Shown here: positions 1 to 6,864 of the stretch, in pieces
Numbering within the stretch: position 1 is the stretch's first letter
Layout of the letters: each line of letters begins with the position of its first letter
NCBI RefSeq assembly: GCF_012641075.1
Contig: NZ_JAAXLJ010000022.1
Location: forward strand, 1-35,842
DNA length: 35,842 nt
Direction of reading: 5' to 3'
Source: Secundilactobacillus angelensis
GTDB taxonomy: Bacteria > Bacillota > Bacilli > Lactobacillales > Lactobacillaceae
Translations under genes and position numbers: made by a program
The notes under the pieces: model-generated
The model's input: only the letters and a program-made list of their open reading frames with translations
What the model was told of the DNA's origin: nothing
Database searches by the model: none

Positions 1-561
1 GCCGGTTTTATAGACCTAGATGTTTTAGGAAGTTATCTAGAAAATAACAGTAACAAAGAAATGATGTTGTTCATGTGGTTTAAAAACAACTCCGATTCAT
101 TAAGCTTAACCGACTATGACTATATCTTAATTGATACGCACCCAGATTTTAGCACCATCACTAAAAACGCTATTGCTATCAGTAATTACCTGCTTAGTCC
201 CATTACACCCAGTGAACATGGCTACAATGCCAAGTTTGACCTAGAAACACGACTCGAAAAATTCAGAAAATCACTTTTTGATTATCGAACTGGCGAAACT
301 TACGTTGACGCAAAGCTTTTCTTTATCGGTAATATGATTAGACATAATACAAGCATGTCTCGCGATTTGCTAAAACACATAGAAGGCGATGAAACAGTCG
401 CAACTATAATTCCTGAAAGAGAGCTCTTTAATAAAGCTACTGCAAGGCACGCTTCAATATTTGAATTAGCCAATCATGATGAATCCATTTTAAAGCAAAA
501 TCAAAAGTTCATAGAACACGCCGATCATCTTTTTCAAGAATTAGCAAATAAAACCAAGTAA
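1..561 (+). CDS. parA: ParA partition ATPase, 3' part (gene starts at 35498 across the circular join)
   Basis: This is the C-terminal 186 codons of a ParA/Soj-type ATPase. The frame is open from base 1 and continues the frame that starts at 35498, giving a protein of about 268 residues when the circle is closed. The Walker B-like strand reads YILIDTHPDF at about bases 121-150, as expected for deviant Walker partition ATPases. ParA moves plasmid copies along the nucleoid with a DNA-binding partner. That partner is probably the ribbon-helix-helix protein 13 bp downstream, which follows a clear AGGAGAG ribosome site. An ATG at base 61 is internal, not the start. The family call is firm; the assignment of the partner is inferred from order. 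Confidence 0.93.
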   Translation, partial: AGFIDLDVLGSYLENNSNKEMMLFMWFKNNSDSLSLTDYDYILIDTHPDFSTITKNAIAISNYLLSPITPSEHGYNAKFDLETRLEKFRKSLFDYRTGETYVDAKLFFIGNMIRHNTSMSRDLLKHIEGDETVATIIPERELFNKATARHASIFELANHDESILKQNQKFIEHADHLFQELANKTK

Positions 562-574
562 GGAGAGTTAGATT

Positions 575-823
575 ATGAGTTTAGATTCATTCAATCATAA
601 AAAAGACGAAGAAATGAGAGAAAGTTACGAAACTACATTGAAAGACAACAAGAAAGATGCAGTCGCATTTTTGAAAAATATCAGCCGAAAGGAAGTAGAG
701 CGTAAGCGATCAGTTACCTTCTCAATTACTGAAAGCCAACTAAAAAAAATGGATACGGCTGCCCGAAAAAACGGATTTAAAAATCGTTCAGAATTCTTAG
801 CTTCAATCATAGATGCAATTTAG
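575..823 (+). CDS. Small ribbon-helix-helix DNA-binding protein, probable ParB-like centromere/operator binder
   Basis: An 82-residue basic protein encoded 13 bp after parA. Its C-terminal half looks like a ribbon-helix-helix fold: a strand SVTFSITESQL followed by two helices ending in KNRSEFLASIID. The N-terminal half is charged and probably flexible, as in small ParB-type partners (ParG, omega and similar) whose tails stimulate ParA. Such proteins both bind the centromere and repress the par promoter. A 12-base motif found once upstream of parA (35444-35455) and, as an inverted pair, just after this gene (837-881) is the natural candidate binding site. The specific partition role is inferred from position; the fold is read from sequence. 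Confidence 0.75.
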   Translation: MSLDSFNHKKDEEMRESYETTLKDNKKDAVAFLKNISRKEVERKRSVTFSITESQLKKMDTAARKNGFKNRSEFLASIIDAI

Positions 824-836
824 TAATTAAATAAAT

Positions 837-881
837 AATTAATCAAACAAGTAAACACACAATTTATTTGTTTGATTAATT
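837..881. repeat. Inverted repeat after parAB; candidate parS/centromere
   Basis: Arms 837-855 and 863-881 are 19 bases each with a single mismatch and a 7-base centre. Each arm carries TTTATTTGTTTG (863-874, exact; 844-855 on the other strand with one change). The same 12 bases occur at 35444-35455 over the parA promoter. No T-tract follows, so a protein-binding site fits better than a terminator. Confidence 0.6.
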
Positions 882-996
882 TGTGCTTAGGTAAAAGCTA
901 GTAAAGTGCACTGAACCAAATACGGTTGCCTGTAAGTAAGCGCTATGCTAGACTAAGATTAATTTAACAACCAAATAAAGAGATCAAGCTAAACAG

Positions 997-1030
997 AAAA
1001 ATCCCCGATTCACGAGGAATCGAGGATTTT
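997..1030. terminator. Stem-loop, probable bidirectional terminator of parA-RHH
   Basis: Bases 998-1010 and 1018-1030 pair over 12 of 13 positions (one C-A mismatch), with a 7-base loop. The A-tract on the left and TTTT on the right allow termination from either side. It is followed by further small stems (1042-1060, 1066-1103), so the whole stretch is structured and non-coding. Confidence 0.55.
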
Positions 1031-1105
1031 AGGTTTAGCAAGTAGCTAATAGAGAGCTACTTAGATTCAGACAATTTAGACCGCCAAGTTAAAATCGTCT
1101 GAACA

Positions 1106-1134
1106 TTGTTCTTAATTTGTAGGTTAATTATACC
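1106..1134 (+). promoter_or_regulatory. Predicted repA promoter
   Basis: TTGTTC (1106-1111), a 17-base spacer, then TATACC (1129-1134). It lies about 290 bases before repA, giving the long structured leader usual for antisense-controlled rep genes. Confidence 0.45.
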
Positions 1135-1186
1135 GCAAACCAGTCCTATGGGACAAGTGAAGGATAGTTAAAAACAAATTAAATCC

Positions 1187-1227
1187 AATGGACTAAGTAG
1201 CTAACCAATGCTATTTAGTCCATTTTT
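1187..1227 (+). terminator. Terminator in the repA leader, possible attenuator
   Basis: Perfect 10-base arms at 1187-1196 and 1215-1224 with an 18-base loop, followed by a run of T to 1227. It sits between the predicted repA promoter and repA. That placement suggests premature termination controls repA, perhaps under influence of the antisense RNA, as in pIP501-type plasmids. The mechanism is inferred. Confidence 0.55.
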
Positions 1228-1240
1228 GTTGTTAGAAATT

Positions 1241-1328
1241 AAAAAAAGTTGCCGTATAGGCAACCCAGAATAGACACATGCCGGTGAATTTACAAAGCCG
1301 ATCACGTCCAATGTTCGCTTTGTAATTC
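1241..1328 (-). ncRNA. Counter-transcribed RNA controlling repA (copy-number antisense RNA)
   Basis: On the minus strand an RNA of about 88 nt can be read. It opens with a long stem formed by 1317-1328 and 1286-1298 (one bulged base). The loop between them contains UUGG, which fits the YUNR U-turn motif of antisense copy-control RNAs. It ends in a textbook terminator: GTTGCC/GGCAAC stem at 1248-1264 followed by seven T (plus-strand A 1241-1247). It is fully complementary to the repA leader about 100-190 bases before the start codon. Size, two-hairpin design and place match the RNAI of RepA_N and Inc18 plasmids. Confidence 0.75.
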
Positions 1329-1334
1329 AGTTAA

Positions 1335-1362
1335 AGCATATCAGATTTGTATTTTAAAACAA
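1335..1362 (-). promoter_or_regulatory. Predicted promoter of the antisense RNA
   Basis: On the minus strand TTGTTT (plus 1357-1362), a 16-base spacer and TATGCT (plus 1335-1340). It would start transcription near 1328, exactly at the first stem of the antisense RNA. Confidence 0.5.
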
Positions 1363-1426
1363 GTCAGATGTTTTAGCAACTCTCTTTTAAGACGGCCTGT
1401 GTCAGTTAAGAAAGGGAGCTTTTATT

Positions 1427-2527
1427 ATGGATCAATCAAACTTTAACTTTACAAATGCTAAAAGAGCCTATGAAGTAAAGTTCTACGCTTTGCCGCAGAT
1501 CTTACTCCAAGGAGAAAAATATAAGGATCTTAGCGATAGTGCCATTTTACTTTATTCGGTGTTACGCGATCGTCTAAGTTACTCACTAAGCAATAATTGG
1601 GTTGACGAAAATAACAACGTATATTTCATATACACAAACAATGAACTAAAAGATTTACGAAACTGGTCAAATAATAAAATCAATAAGATTAAACACGAAT
1701 TAATGGACGCAAACCTTTTGTATCAAAAACATATGGGTTTTAATCCAAAATCAGGCAAAAACGAACCAAATAGATTATATTTGGCAGATTTGGAAGTAAC
1801 AGCAAAAGACGTTTATATTAAGCGAGAGCCAATAAAATCGCCTGAACCCCTTGGTACAAGCGGACTTCTCAAAAAGAGAAACCCGCATGATACCATTGAA
1901 CCCCTTGGTACAAGCGGACTTCTCAAAAAGAGAAACCCGCATGATACCGTTTCTGATACGCCTGAATCCCTTGGCACAAGCGGACTTCTCAAAAAGAGAC
2001 AAGATCTAGACTATACTAATAATTTAGATACTAATAGATATAATATAGATACTCAAAAGTTGGACTTTTCCACAGCCCAATTCTCACCAGCAGAACTAGA
2101 AAAGCAAAACAAGGATTTGGTGAACCATGCTAATGACTTCTTAACTGATGAAGACAGTGGCTTACCAGTTTTCTTAGAACCCGAAGCTGTTCAACTACTT
2201 AGCTTTTGGTGCCGAACCCCACAACAAATGCGGCGCTTCATTGGCATTATCTTAAATGCTAAGTACCGAGTTGAGAAGGATCATCAGGATATTGGGGTCC
2301 TAATCCCACTTTATGATGAGGAGCTGAAGCCTTTAATGACCAAAGCCTTGAGACGCTACTTTAACGCTCTTAGAAGCAATGAGAAGCACATTAAGAACGT
2401 TGAAAACTACTTGTACGGTACCATGCAAAACCTATTTGGGGTTTGGTGGAATAAACAAGCGGCTAGAGAATATGCGGCCAAACACCCCGAAGAACAGAAC
2501 ACTGACAATGAGCGCTCTTGGAATTAA
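1427..2527 (+). CDS. repA: RepA replication initiator (RepA_N type)
   Basis: A 366-residue initiator, preceded by AAAGGGAG. The N-terminal ~115 residues (FYALPQILLQGEKYKDLSDSAILLYSVLRDR and following, allowing for gaps in reading) match the winged-helix RepA_N domain of theta plasmids in Firmicutes. Residues about 140-190 are three near-copies of the motif EPLGTSGLLKKR, encoded by iteron-like DNA repeats, so the replication origin most likely lies inside the gene. The C-terminal part is helical and host-adapted in this family. Expression is likely limited by the antisense RNA and the leader terminator upstream. The protein family is clear; the exact origin position needs function data. Confidence 0.93.
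   Translation: MDQSNFNFTNAKRAYEVKFYALPQILLQGEKYKDLSDSAILLYSVLRDRLSYSLSNNWVDENNNVYFIYTNNELKDLRNWSNNKINKIKHELMDANLLYQKHMGFNPKSGKNEPNRLYLADLEVTAKDVYIKREPIKSPEPLGTSGLLKKRNPHDTIEPLGTSGLLKKRNPHDTVSDTPESLGTSGLLKKRQDLDYTNNLDTNRYNIDTQKLDFSTAQFSPAELEKQNKDLVNHANDFLTDEDSGLPVFLEPEAVQLLSFWCRTPQQMRRFIGIILNAKYRVEKDHQDIGVLIPLYDEELKPLMTKALRRYFNALRSNEKHIKNVENYLYGTMQNLFGVWWNKQAAREYAAKHPEEQNTDNERSWN
1843..1999 (+). repeat. Three tandem iteron-like repeats inside repA, probable oriV
   Basis: Two identical 52-base copies (1843-1894, 1897-1948; period 54) and a third partial copy (1963-1999; offset 66) with two base changes. Each copy holds CTTGGTACAAG, a small dyad, and TTCTC-AAAAA-GAGAA, a second dyad. Spacing keeps the reading frame. 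Repeats in mid-rep are the known origin of RepA_N plasmids. Confidence 0.75.
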
Positions 2528-2614
2528 ACGGTATCTAAGCTCATCTAAGCCGTTTTAAACAGATAGAGCATAATTATATTAAACGAGTTTTAAAATGCGC
2601 GTACGGGCATTTTA
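2526..2614 (+). terminator. Two stem-loops after repA
   Basis: AAACGG (2526-2531) pairs with CCGTTT (2550-2555) directly at the repA stop. A second perfect 8-base stem is formed by 2591-2598 and 2607-2614. Both end in short T-runs. Together they likely end the repA transcript. Confidence 0.5.
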
Positions 2615-2686
2615 GGAACGTTGTATAAGTGCCATTGCGGAAAGGACAGCAAACTTAAATTCACAACTTTTAAAGAAGCAGGCTAA

Positions 2687-2715
2687 TTGAGATGGTACTC
2701 AAAGATTAGTATAAT
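2687..2715 (+). promoter_or_regulatory. Promoter and operator of the relB-like / zeta operon
   Basis: TTGAGA (2687-2692), a 17-base spacer, TATAAT (2710-2715). The dyad TTGAG-6-CTCAA (2687-2702) covers the -35 element and is a likely autoregulatory operator for the RelB-like protein that follows. Confidence 0.7.
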
Positions 2716-2746
2716 GTGAGTAGTAATAAAGGGGGGCGAGAAAATC

Positions 2747-3028
2747 ATGGCAGTTAAGGAAAAGAAACGCGTACAAGTCCAGATTGACAAAGAATTGGCA
2801 GATAATACCGAAGCCGTTTTAAGCCAGTTAGGTCTAAACCCAACTACCGCGATCAATATGTTTTATAAGCGGATCGTAGCTGACGCAGCATTACCGTTTA
2901 AACCAGCCCTGAGCGAAGCCGAAAGAGCTAATTTAAGCCTTTTAAAGGCTACCAAAGAGACACCAGTAACAGAGTTCAAAGGCGCTAAAGAAGTCGCTGA
3001 TTGGCTCAATGATCCAGATGAGGACTAA
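2747..3028 (+). CDS. RelB/DinJ-family antitoxin-like regulator
   Basis: A 93-residue protein with the RelB/DinJ pattern: a first strand VQVQIDKELADNTEAVLSQL, then the helix with LNPTTAINMFYKRIV, then the conserved ALPF segment. These are ribbon-helix-helix proteins that repress their own operon and usually neutralise a YafQ/RelE toxin. No RelE-like gene follows; instead an epsilon-like protein and a zeta kinase do. It may therefore act here as the operon repressor, the job done by omega in omega-epsilon-zeta systems. The start is set by a GGGGGG-rich ribosome site just upstream and a strong promoter at 2687-2715. Confidence 0.8.
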   Translation: MAVKEKKRVQVQIDKELADNTEAVLSQLGLNPTTAINMFYKRIVADAALPFKPALSEAERANLSLLKATKETPVTEFKGAKEVADWLNDPDED

Positions 3029-3068
3029 TGGCTTATCAGATTAAATAAATTAATAACTTGGAAGTGTG

Positions 3069-3260
3069 ATGAACATGAAAGATACAATCACAATTAATGA
3101 CTTTTTTGAAATTGCCAAAGAAACTGATTTAAAAGATTTACTTGATAAGTCATTACATGAGCCAGATCCAGAAAAGCGCAAAGTATATGACGCTTTGTAT
3201 ACCTACTTTTTAGATAAAAGGCAAGATGAGGTTATTAAGCGAAAGGACTTTGTCCGTTGA
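3069..3260 (+). CDS. Small acidic protein, likely antitoxin of the zeta kinase
   Basis: About 63 acidic, helical residues (for example NDFFEIAKETDLKDLLDKSL). It lies immediately before the zeta kinase and its stop TGA overlaps the toxin's TTG start as TTGA, so the two are translationally coupled. Size, acidity, helical content and overlap fit an epsilon/PezA-type antitoxin. No conserved motif is visible by eye. Three near-by starts are possible (GTG 3066, ATG 3069, ATG 3075) after GGAAG at 3060-3064. The role is inferred from context. Confidence 0.6.
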   Translation: MNMKDTITINDFFEIAKETDLKDLLDKSLHEPDPEKRKVYDALYTYFLDKRQDEVIKRKDFVR

Positions 3261-3937
3261 TAGATAAACCCCAATATATAATTGTTGCTGGTGTTAACGG
3301 AGCAGGAAAAAGTACGCTATACGATACATTTCCCATCTTGTTTGACAAAACAAAACGGATTAACGCTGATGAACTTTTAAGACAAATGGGTGGCGATTGG
3401 CATAAAGATAGTGACAACTTAAAAGCCATGAAAGAAGAAATCAAACAACTACACTATGCTTTAGATCACCAGCAGAGTATTCACGTAGAAACAACACTGG
3501 CAGGTAGAGGCAAAGCTCAACTCAATTTGATTGACAAAGCTCACAAAAATGGCTTTGAAGTGACTTTATTATATGTTGCTTTGCGAGATGAAAATTTAGC
3601 TATCCAAAGGGTCAACGAACGGGTACAAAAAGGTGGCCACGGTGTTCCAGTAGTAACGATCAAGAAACGTTATTAGCAATCCAAACATAATTTGCCATTA
3701 GTGGCCTTTAAATCTGATAAGGTCATGATCTATGATAATAGCGAAAAGTTTACCTCTGTTTATGCAAGAGAGAAGGGACAAGTTTTTAAAAACGATTTGA
3801 GGCATTTTCCTTGGATAAACCAAAATATTACTTATCCAGAAAAGGTGCAAAAGCAGTTACAAAATTTTGCAGATCAAAACCCAGAAGTAAAGCCTAAAAA
3901 TGATCCAGAAAATAAAAACGATCGGCCTAGTTATTAG
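3257..3937 (+). pseudogene. Zeta-toxin family kinase interrupted by an in-frame TAG
   Basis: The zeta family phosphorylates UDP-N-acetylglucosamine and poisons wall synthesis. The frame begins with TTG and shows Walker A GVNGAGKST (residues 12-20), INADEL (35-40), VETTLAG (78-84) and the late motif RVQKGGHGVPVVTIKKRY (122-139 region). A TAG codon at 3674-3676 then stops it. Translation in the same frame resumes immediately with QSKHNL and continues to 3937, and family members read through here as RY-x-x-S-x-x-NL. So one codon is mutated and about 86 C-terminal residues are cut off. The toxin is probably inactive or much weakened, unless the TAG is a sequencing error or is read through. Confidence 0.85.
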
Positions 3938-3950
3938 GTTGATCGTTTTT
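3914..3950. terminator. Bidirectional terminator between the zeta and mobC-like genes
   Basis: AAAAACGATC (3914-3923) pairs with GATCGTTTTT (3941-3950), with a smaller inner stem CCT/AGG. It lies within the convergent 3' ends of both genes and serves both strands. Confidence 0.75.
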
Positions 3951-4205
3951 TAATTTATCCGGTTTATGGGCGTTAACATAGTCAGCAAATATTTTTAAAA
4001 GTTCTTCGGTTTGTTCGACCGAGAGGTTATTAGCTTGGAAGTACTTTTCTAATAAAGCCCCTTTTTGAATTAATCGGCGAGAACGGGCTTTGCGGGCTTG
4101 CCGACTTTCATAATATTTAGATTGCCGTAATTTAAAATCTTCCCGCTCAATTTTTTGTTTTAAACGCGCTTGTTGTTCAACTAGTTTTTCATATTGATTA
4201 GGCAT
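3927..4205 (-). CDS. MobC-like relaxosome accessory protein (DUF3847-like)
   Basis: About 92 residues, strongly charged and helical. The core RQARKARSRRLIQKGALLE resembles the small accessory proteins encoded beside MobA/MobL relaxases in Gram-positive plasmids. Such proteins help the relaxase open or bind oriT. The start chosen is the ATG at 4205, 8 bases after AGGTGG (plus 4214-4219); ATG 4211 and GTG 4215-4217 are in frame but too close to that site. It is divergent from mobA with oriT between them, and overlaps the end of the zeta relic by 11 bases. Family match is by eye and moderate. Confidence 0.6.
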   Translation of the reverse strand: MPNQYEKLVEQQARLKQKIEREDFKLRQSKYYESRQARKARSRRLIQKGALLEKYFQANNLSVEQTEELLKIFADYVNAHKPDKLKNDQPNN

Positions 4206-4224
4206 AGTCATTACCACCTAACTA

Positions 4225-4434
4225 TTATTGGTTATTTTGATCTTGATTTAAAAAGGCGGCAATTTTTTTAGCAATCATTTTAATTTGTGGAGTGGTCAGT
4301 GTTGCATAATTCAAATTAGATGATTTAATGATTTCCTTACCAAGGCTTTGTTCAATTTTGCTTTTTTCAGCTTTAATCTTTTGATTAAGCTGTTTTAATT
4401 TAGCTTCTTGTTTTTCTAAGTTACTTTGAGTCAC
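4225..4434 (-). CDS. Small coiled-coil protein of the mobilisation region
   Basis: A 69-residue lysine- and glutamine-rich helical protein (QEAKLKQLNQKIKAEKSKIE). It starts with GTG at 4434, six bases after GGAGGG (plus 4441-4446); an ATG 18 bases earlier has no ribosome site. It precedes the MobC-like gene with a 19-base gap and is co-transcribed with it. It looks like a paralogue or partner of the MobC-like protein: its opening also forms a short coiled coil. A function in the relaxosome is inferred from position only. Confidence 0.6.
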   Translation of the reverse strand: MTQSNLEKQEAKLKQLNQKIKAEKSKIEQSLGKEIIKSSNLNYATLTTPQIKMIAKKIAAFLNQDQNNQ

Positions 4435-4584
4435 AATTATCCCTCCAATCATCTTAAAATAATCACCGACACTATATCATAAGGGAAACGCTAAGTCAAA
4501 GTATAAGAGTTGAAATAGCGAAGCGGAAGGCATACACTAAAAGTAAATTCAGGAGAATCAGCAGACAGAGTGAAACGAGGTCAA

Positions 4585-4620
4585 TGCGCACTTACACACA
4601 ACAACTAAAGTTGGTTGTGT
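4585..4620 (-). other. oriT with RSF1010/MOBQ-type nic core
   Basis: The minus strand reads TAAGTGCGCA (plus 4585-4594; TAAGTGCGC is plus 4586-4594), the nic core known for RSF1010, pIP501 and pSK41-like MOBQ origins, where cleavage follows GCGC. An inverted repeat lies on its 5' side, as in those origins (plus 4597-4605 with 4610-4619, one bulged base). It sits between divergent mobC-like and mobA genes. Nicking would be between plus 4585 and 4586. Confidence 0.8.
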
Positions 4621-4646
4621 TATTGTGCTAGACCCTTGTATCAGAA

Positions 4647-4661
4647 GTCGCCGTTGGCGAC
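4647..4661 (+). other. Small stem-loop before mobA
   Basis: GTCGCC (4647-4652) and GGCGAC (4656-4661) form a perfect 6-base stem with a 3-base loop about 40 bases before the mobA start. It may be part of oriT or affect mobA expression; the sequence does not decide. Confidence 0.35.
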
Positions 4662-4704
4662 AACAAAAGCAAACCCATAAACCCAAAGAAAGGTGGTGAC
4701 CGAC

Positions 4705-6768
4705 ATGGCAATTTTTCACATGAGCTTTAGTAATATTAGTGCTGGAAAAGGAAGAAGCGCAATTGCTGGAGCAAGTTATAGAAGTGGTGAAAAGTTATTC
4801 GATCAAAAAGAAGGTCGAAGCTATTTTTATGAGCGTTCGGTTATGCCAGAAAGCTTTATTTTGACACCAAAGAATGCACCAAAATGGGCGAGTGATCGGG
4901 AGAAGTTGTGGAATGAAGTTGAAAAGAAAGATCGTAAATCAAACTCACGATATGCCAAAGAGTTTAACGTAGCTTTACCAGTTGAATTAAGTGAAGATGA
5001 ACAGAAAGAATTATTGAAAAAATATGTACAAGAAAATTTTGTTGATGAGGGTATGGTTGCCGACGTAGCAATTCATAGAGATCACCCAGATAATCCGCAC
5101 GCTCATGTTATGCTAACTAATCGTCCATTTAATCCAGACGGAACATGGGGATTGAAAAGTAAAAGAGAAAATATATTAGATGAAAATGGGAACAAGACTT
5201 ATACAGGAAATAGTCGTTTTCCAAGATCAAGAAAGGTGTGGCTAGTTGATTGGGATAAAAAAGAAAAAATAACTGAATGGCGGCACAATTGGGCGGTTAG
5301 TGTAAATCAAGTTTTAGAGCAAAAAAATATTCCCGATCGGATCAGCGAAAAATCATTTATCGAGCAGGGAATAGATGATACCCCAATGCAACATGAGGGA
5401 ATCAATAGTAAGCGGCATGAAAGAAAAGAATTTAACCAACAAGTTAAGGACTATCGCAAGGCCAAAGCCAGTTATAAAAATAACCAAGAAAAAGTAATCA
5501 ATAGAGGTCATTTAGATAGCCTAAGTAAACACTTCTCGTTTAATGAAAAACGGGTAGTTAAAGAGTTAAGCCATGAACTGAAAACTTATATCAGTTTGGA
5601 GAACTTAGATGATAAGCGGCGCATGCTATTTAATTGGAAAAACAGCACCTTAATTAAACATGCGGTTGGTGAAGATGTGACTAAACAATTATTGACAATT
5701 AACCAACAAGAAAGCTCATTAAAAAAGGCAGATGAACTCTTAAATAAAGTGGTCGATCGTACTACGAAAAAACTTTATCCCGAGCTTAATTTTGAACAGA
5801 CCACACAAGCTGAAAGACGAGAATTAATTAAGGAAACCGAAAGCGAGCAAACAGTTTTCAAAGGCAGTGAATTAAACGAACGTTTAATGAATATTCGTGA
5901 TGATTTATTGACCCAGCAATTATTGACCTTTACCAAGCGGCCATACGTTGGTTTTAAGTTATTAATGCAACAAGAAAAAGAGGCCAAAATCGATCTGAAA
6001 TATACGCTAATGATCCACTCTGATAGCTTAGAAAGCCTAGAACACGTCGATAAAGGCCTACTAGAAAAGTATTCACCAGCAGAACAGCAAACGATTACGA
6101 GAGCAGTCAAAGACCTACGGACAATCATAGCAGTTAAGCAAGTCATTCAAACGCAATACCATGAAGTATTGAAAAGAGCCTTTCCTAATGGTGATTTAGA
6201 TGATCTTTCACTAGTTAGACAAGAACAGGCCTATACAGCCGTGATGTACTATGATCCAACTTTAAAGCCATTAAAAGTCGAAACAATGGCACAATGGCAA
6301 GAAAACCCACCGAGGGTTTTCAGTACCCAAGAACATCAATTAGGGTTAGCTTATTTATCGGGACAGCTTAGCTTAGATCAGTTAGAGAATCATCACTTAC
6401 AACGGGTTTTAAAGCATGACGGCACTAAACAACTCTTTTTGGGTGAATGTAAAGTCGATCCAACGATTAAGAACAGTCAGATTGAGAAAATCCAAAAACA
6501 GTTAAAAGAGCAACAAGCTAAGGACGATCAATATCGAAAATCCCAGCTGGCACATTATCAACCGTTAAATTATAAGCCAGTTAGTCCAAACTACTACTTA
6601 AAGACGGCCTTTAGTGACGCGATCATGACTGTTCTATATGCTCGTGATGAAGATTACCAACGACAAAGACAGGCGCAAGGTTTAAAAGAGACTGAGTGGG
6701 AAATGGCGAAAAAGCAACGGCAACACCAAACTCGAAATCGGCATGAAGATGGGGGCATGCACTTGTAA
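4705..6768 (+). CDS. mobA: MobA/MobL-family relaxase (MOBQ)
   Basis: A 687-residue relaxase that nicks oriT, stays bound to the 5' end and pilots the strand. It begins [19 protein letters not shown], the standard MobA/MobL opening with the catalytic region downstream, and carries the metal-binding histidine motif in [20 protein letters not shown] (about residues 123-142). The start is ATG 4705, eight bases after AGGTGG; an in-frame GTG at 4693 lies inside the ribosome site. The C-terminal half is long, helical and glutamine/lysine rich, with no DnaG-like primase motif that I can see. The RSF1010-like nic core just upstream agrees with a MOBQ enzyme. Transfer functions beyond this must come from a helper element. 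Confidence 0.93.
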   Translation: MAIFHMSFSNISAGKGRSAIAGASYRSGEKLFDQKEGRSYFYERSVMPESFILTPKNAPKWASDREKLWNEVEKKDRKSNSRYAKEFNVALPVELSEDEQKELLKKYVQENFVDEGMVADVAIHRDHPDNPHAHVMLTNRPFNPDGTWGLKSKRENILDENGNKTYTGNSRFPRSRKVWLVDWDKKEKITEWRHNWAVSVNQVLEQKNIPDRISEKSFIEQGIDDTPMQHEGINSKRHERKEFNQQVKDYRKAKASYKNNQEKVINRGHLDSLSKHFSFNEKRVVKELSHELKTYISLENLDDKRRMLFNWKNSTLIKHAVGEDVTKQLLTINQQESSLKKADELLNKVVDRTTKKLYPELNFEQTTQAERRELIKETESEQTVFKGSELNERLMNIRDDLLTQQLLTFTKRPYVGFKLLMQQEKEAKIDLKYTLMIHSDSLESLEHVDKGLLEKYSPAEQQTITRAVKDLRTIIAVKQVIQTQYHEVLKRAFPNGDLDDLSLVRQEQAYTAVMYYDPTLKPLKVETMAQWQENPPRVFSTQEHQLGLAYLSGQLSLDQLENHHLQRVLKHDGTKQLFLGECKVDPTIKNSQIEKIQKQLKEQQAKDDQYRKSQLAHYQPLNYKPVSPNYYLKTAFSDAIMTVLYARDEDYQRQRQAQGLKETEWEMAKKQRQHQTRNRHEDGGMHL

Positions 6769-6864
6769 TCGGAATAAAAAATGCACCGTTAAACCTGGTT
6801 AAAAGCGGCTGAACAAGGCAAAACAGAATTAGAACAAAAGCTGAATCATAAGGAGTGAACGAAC

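Noticed and set aside
1843-1999. Direct repeats as a CRISPR array
   Set aside because: Only three copies, almost no spacer, in-frame inside repA, and no cas genes. They are iterons.
1775-2002. Open frame on the minus strand within repA with three repeats of LFEKSAC
   Set aside because: It is the mirror of the iteron repeats in repA; the repeats keep both strands open. It has no ribosome site and overlaps a clear gene.
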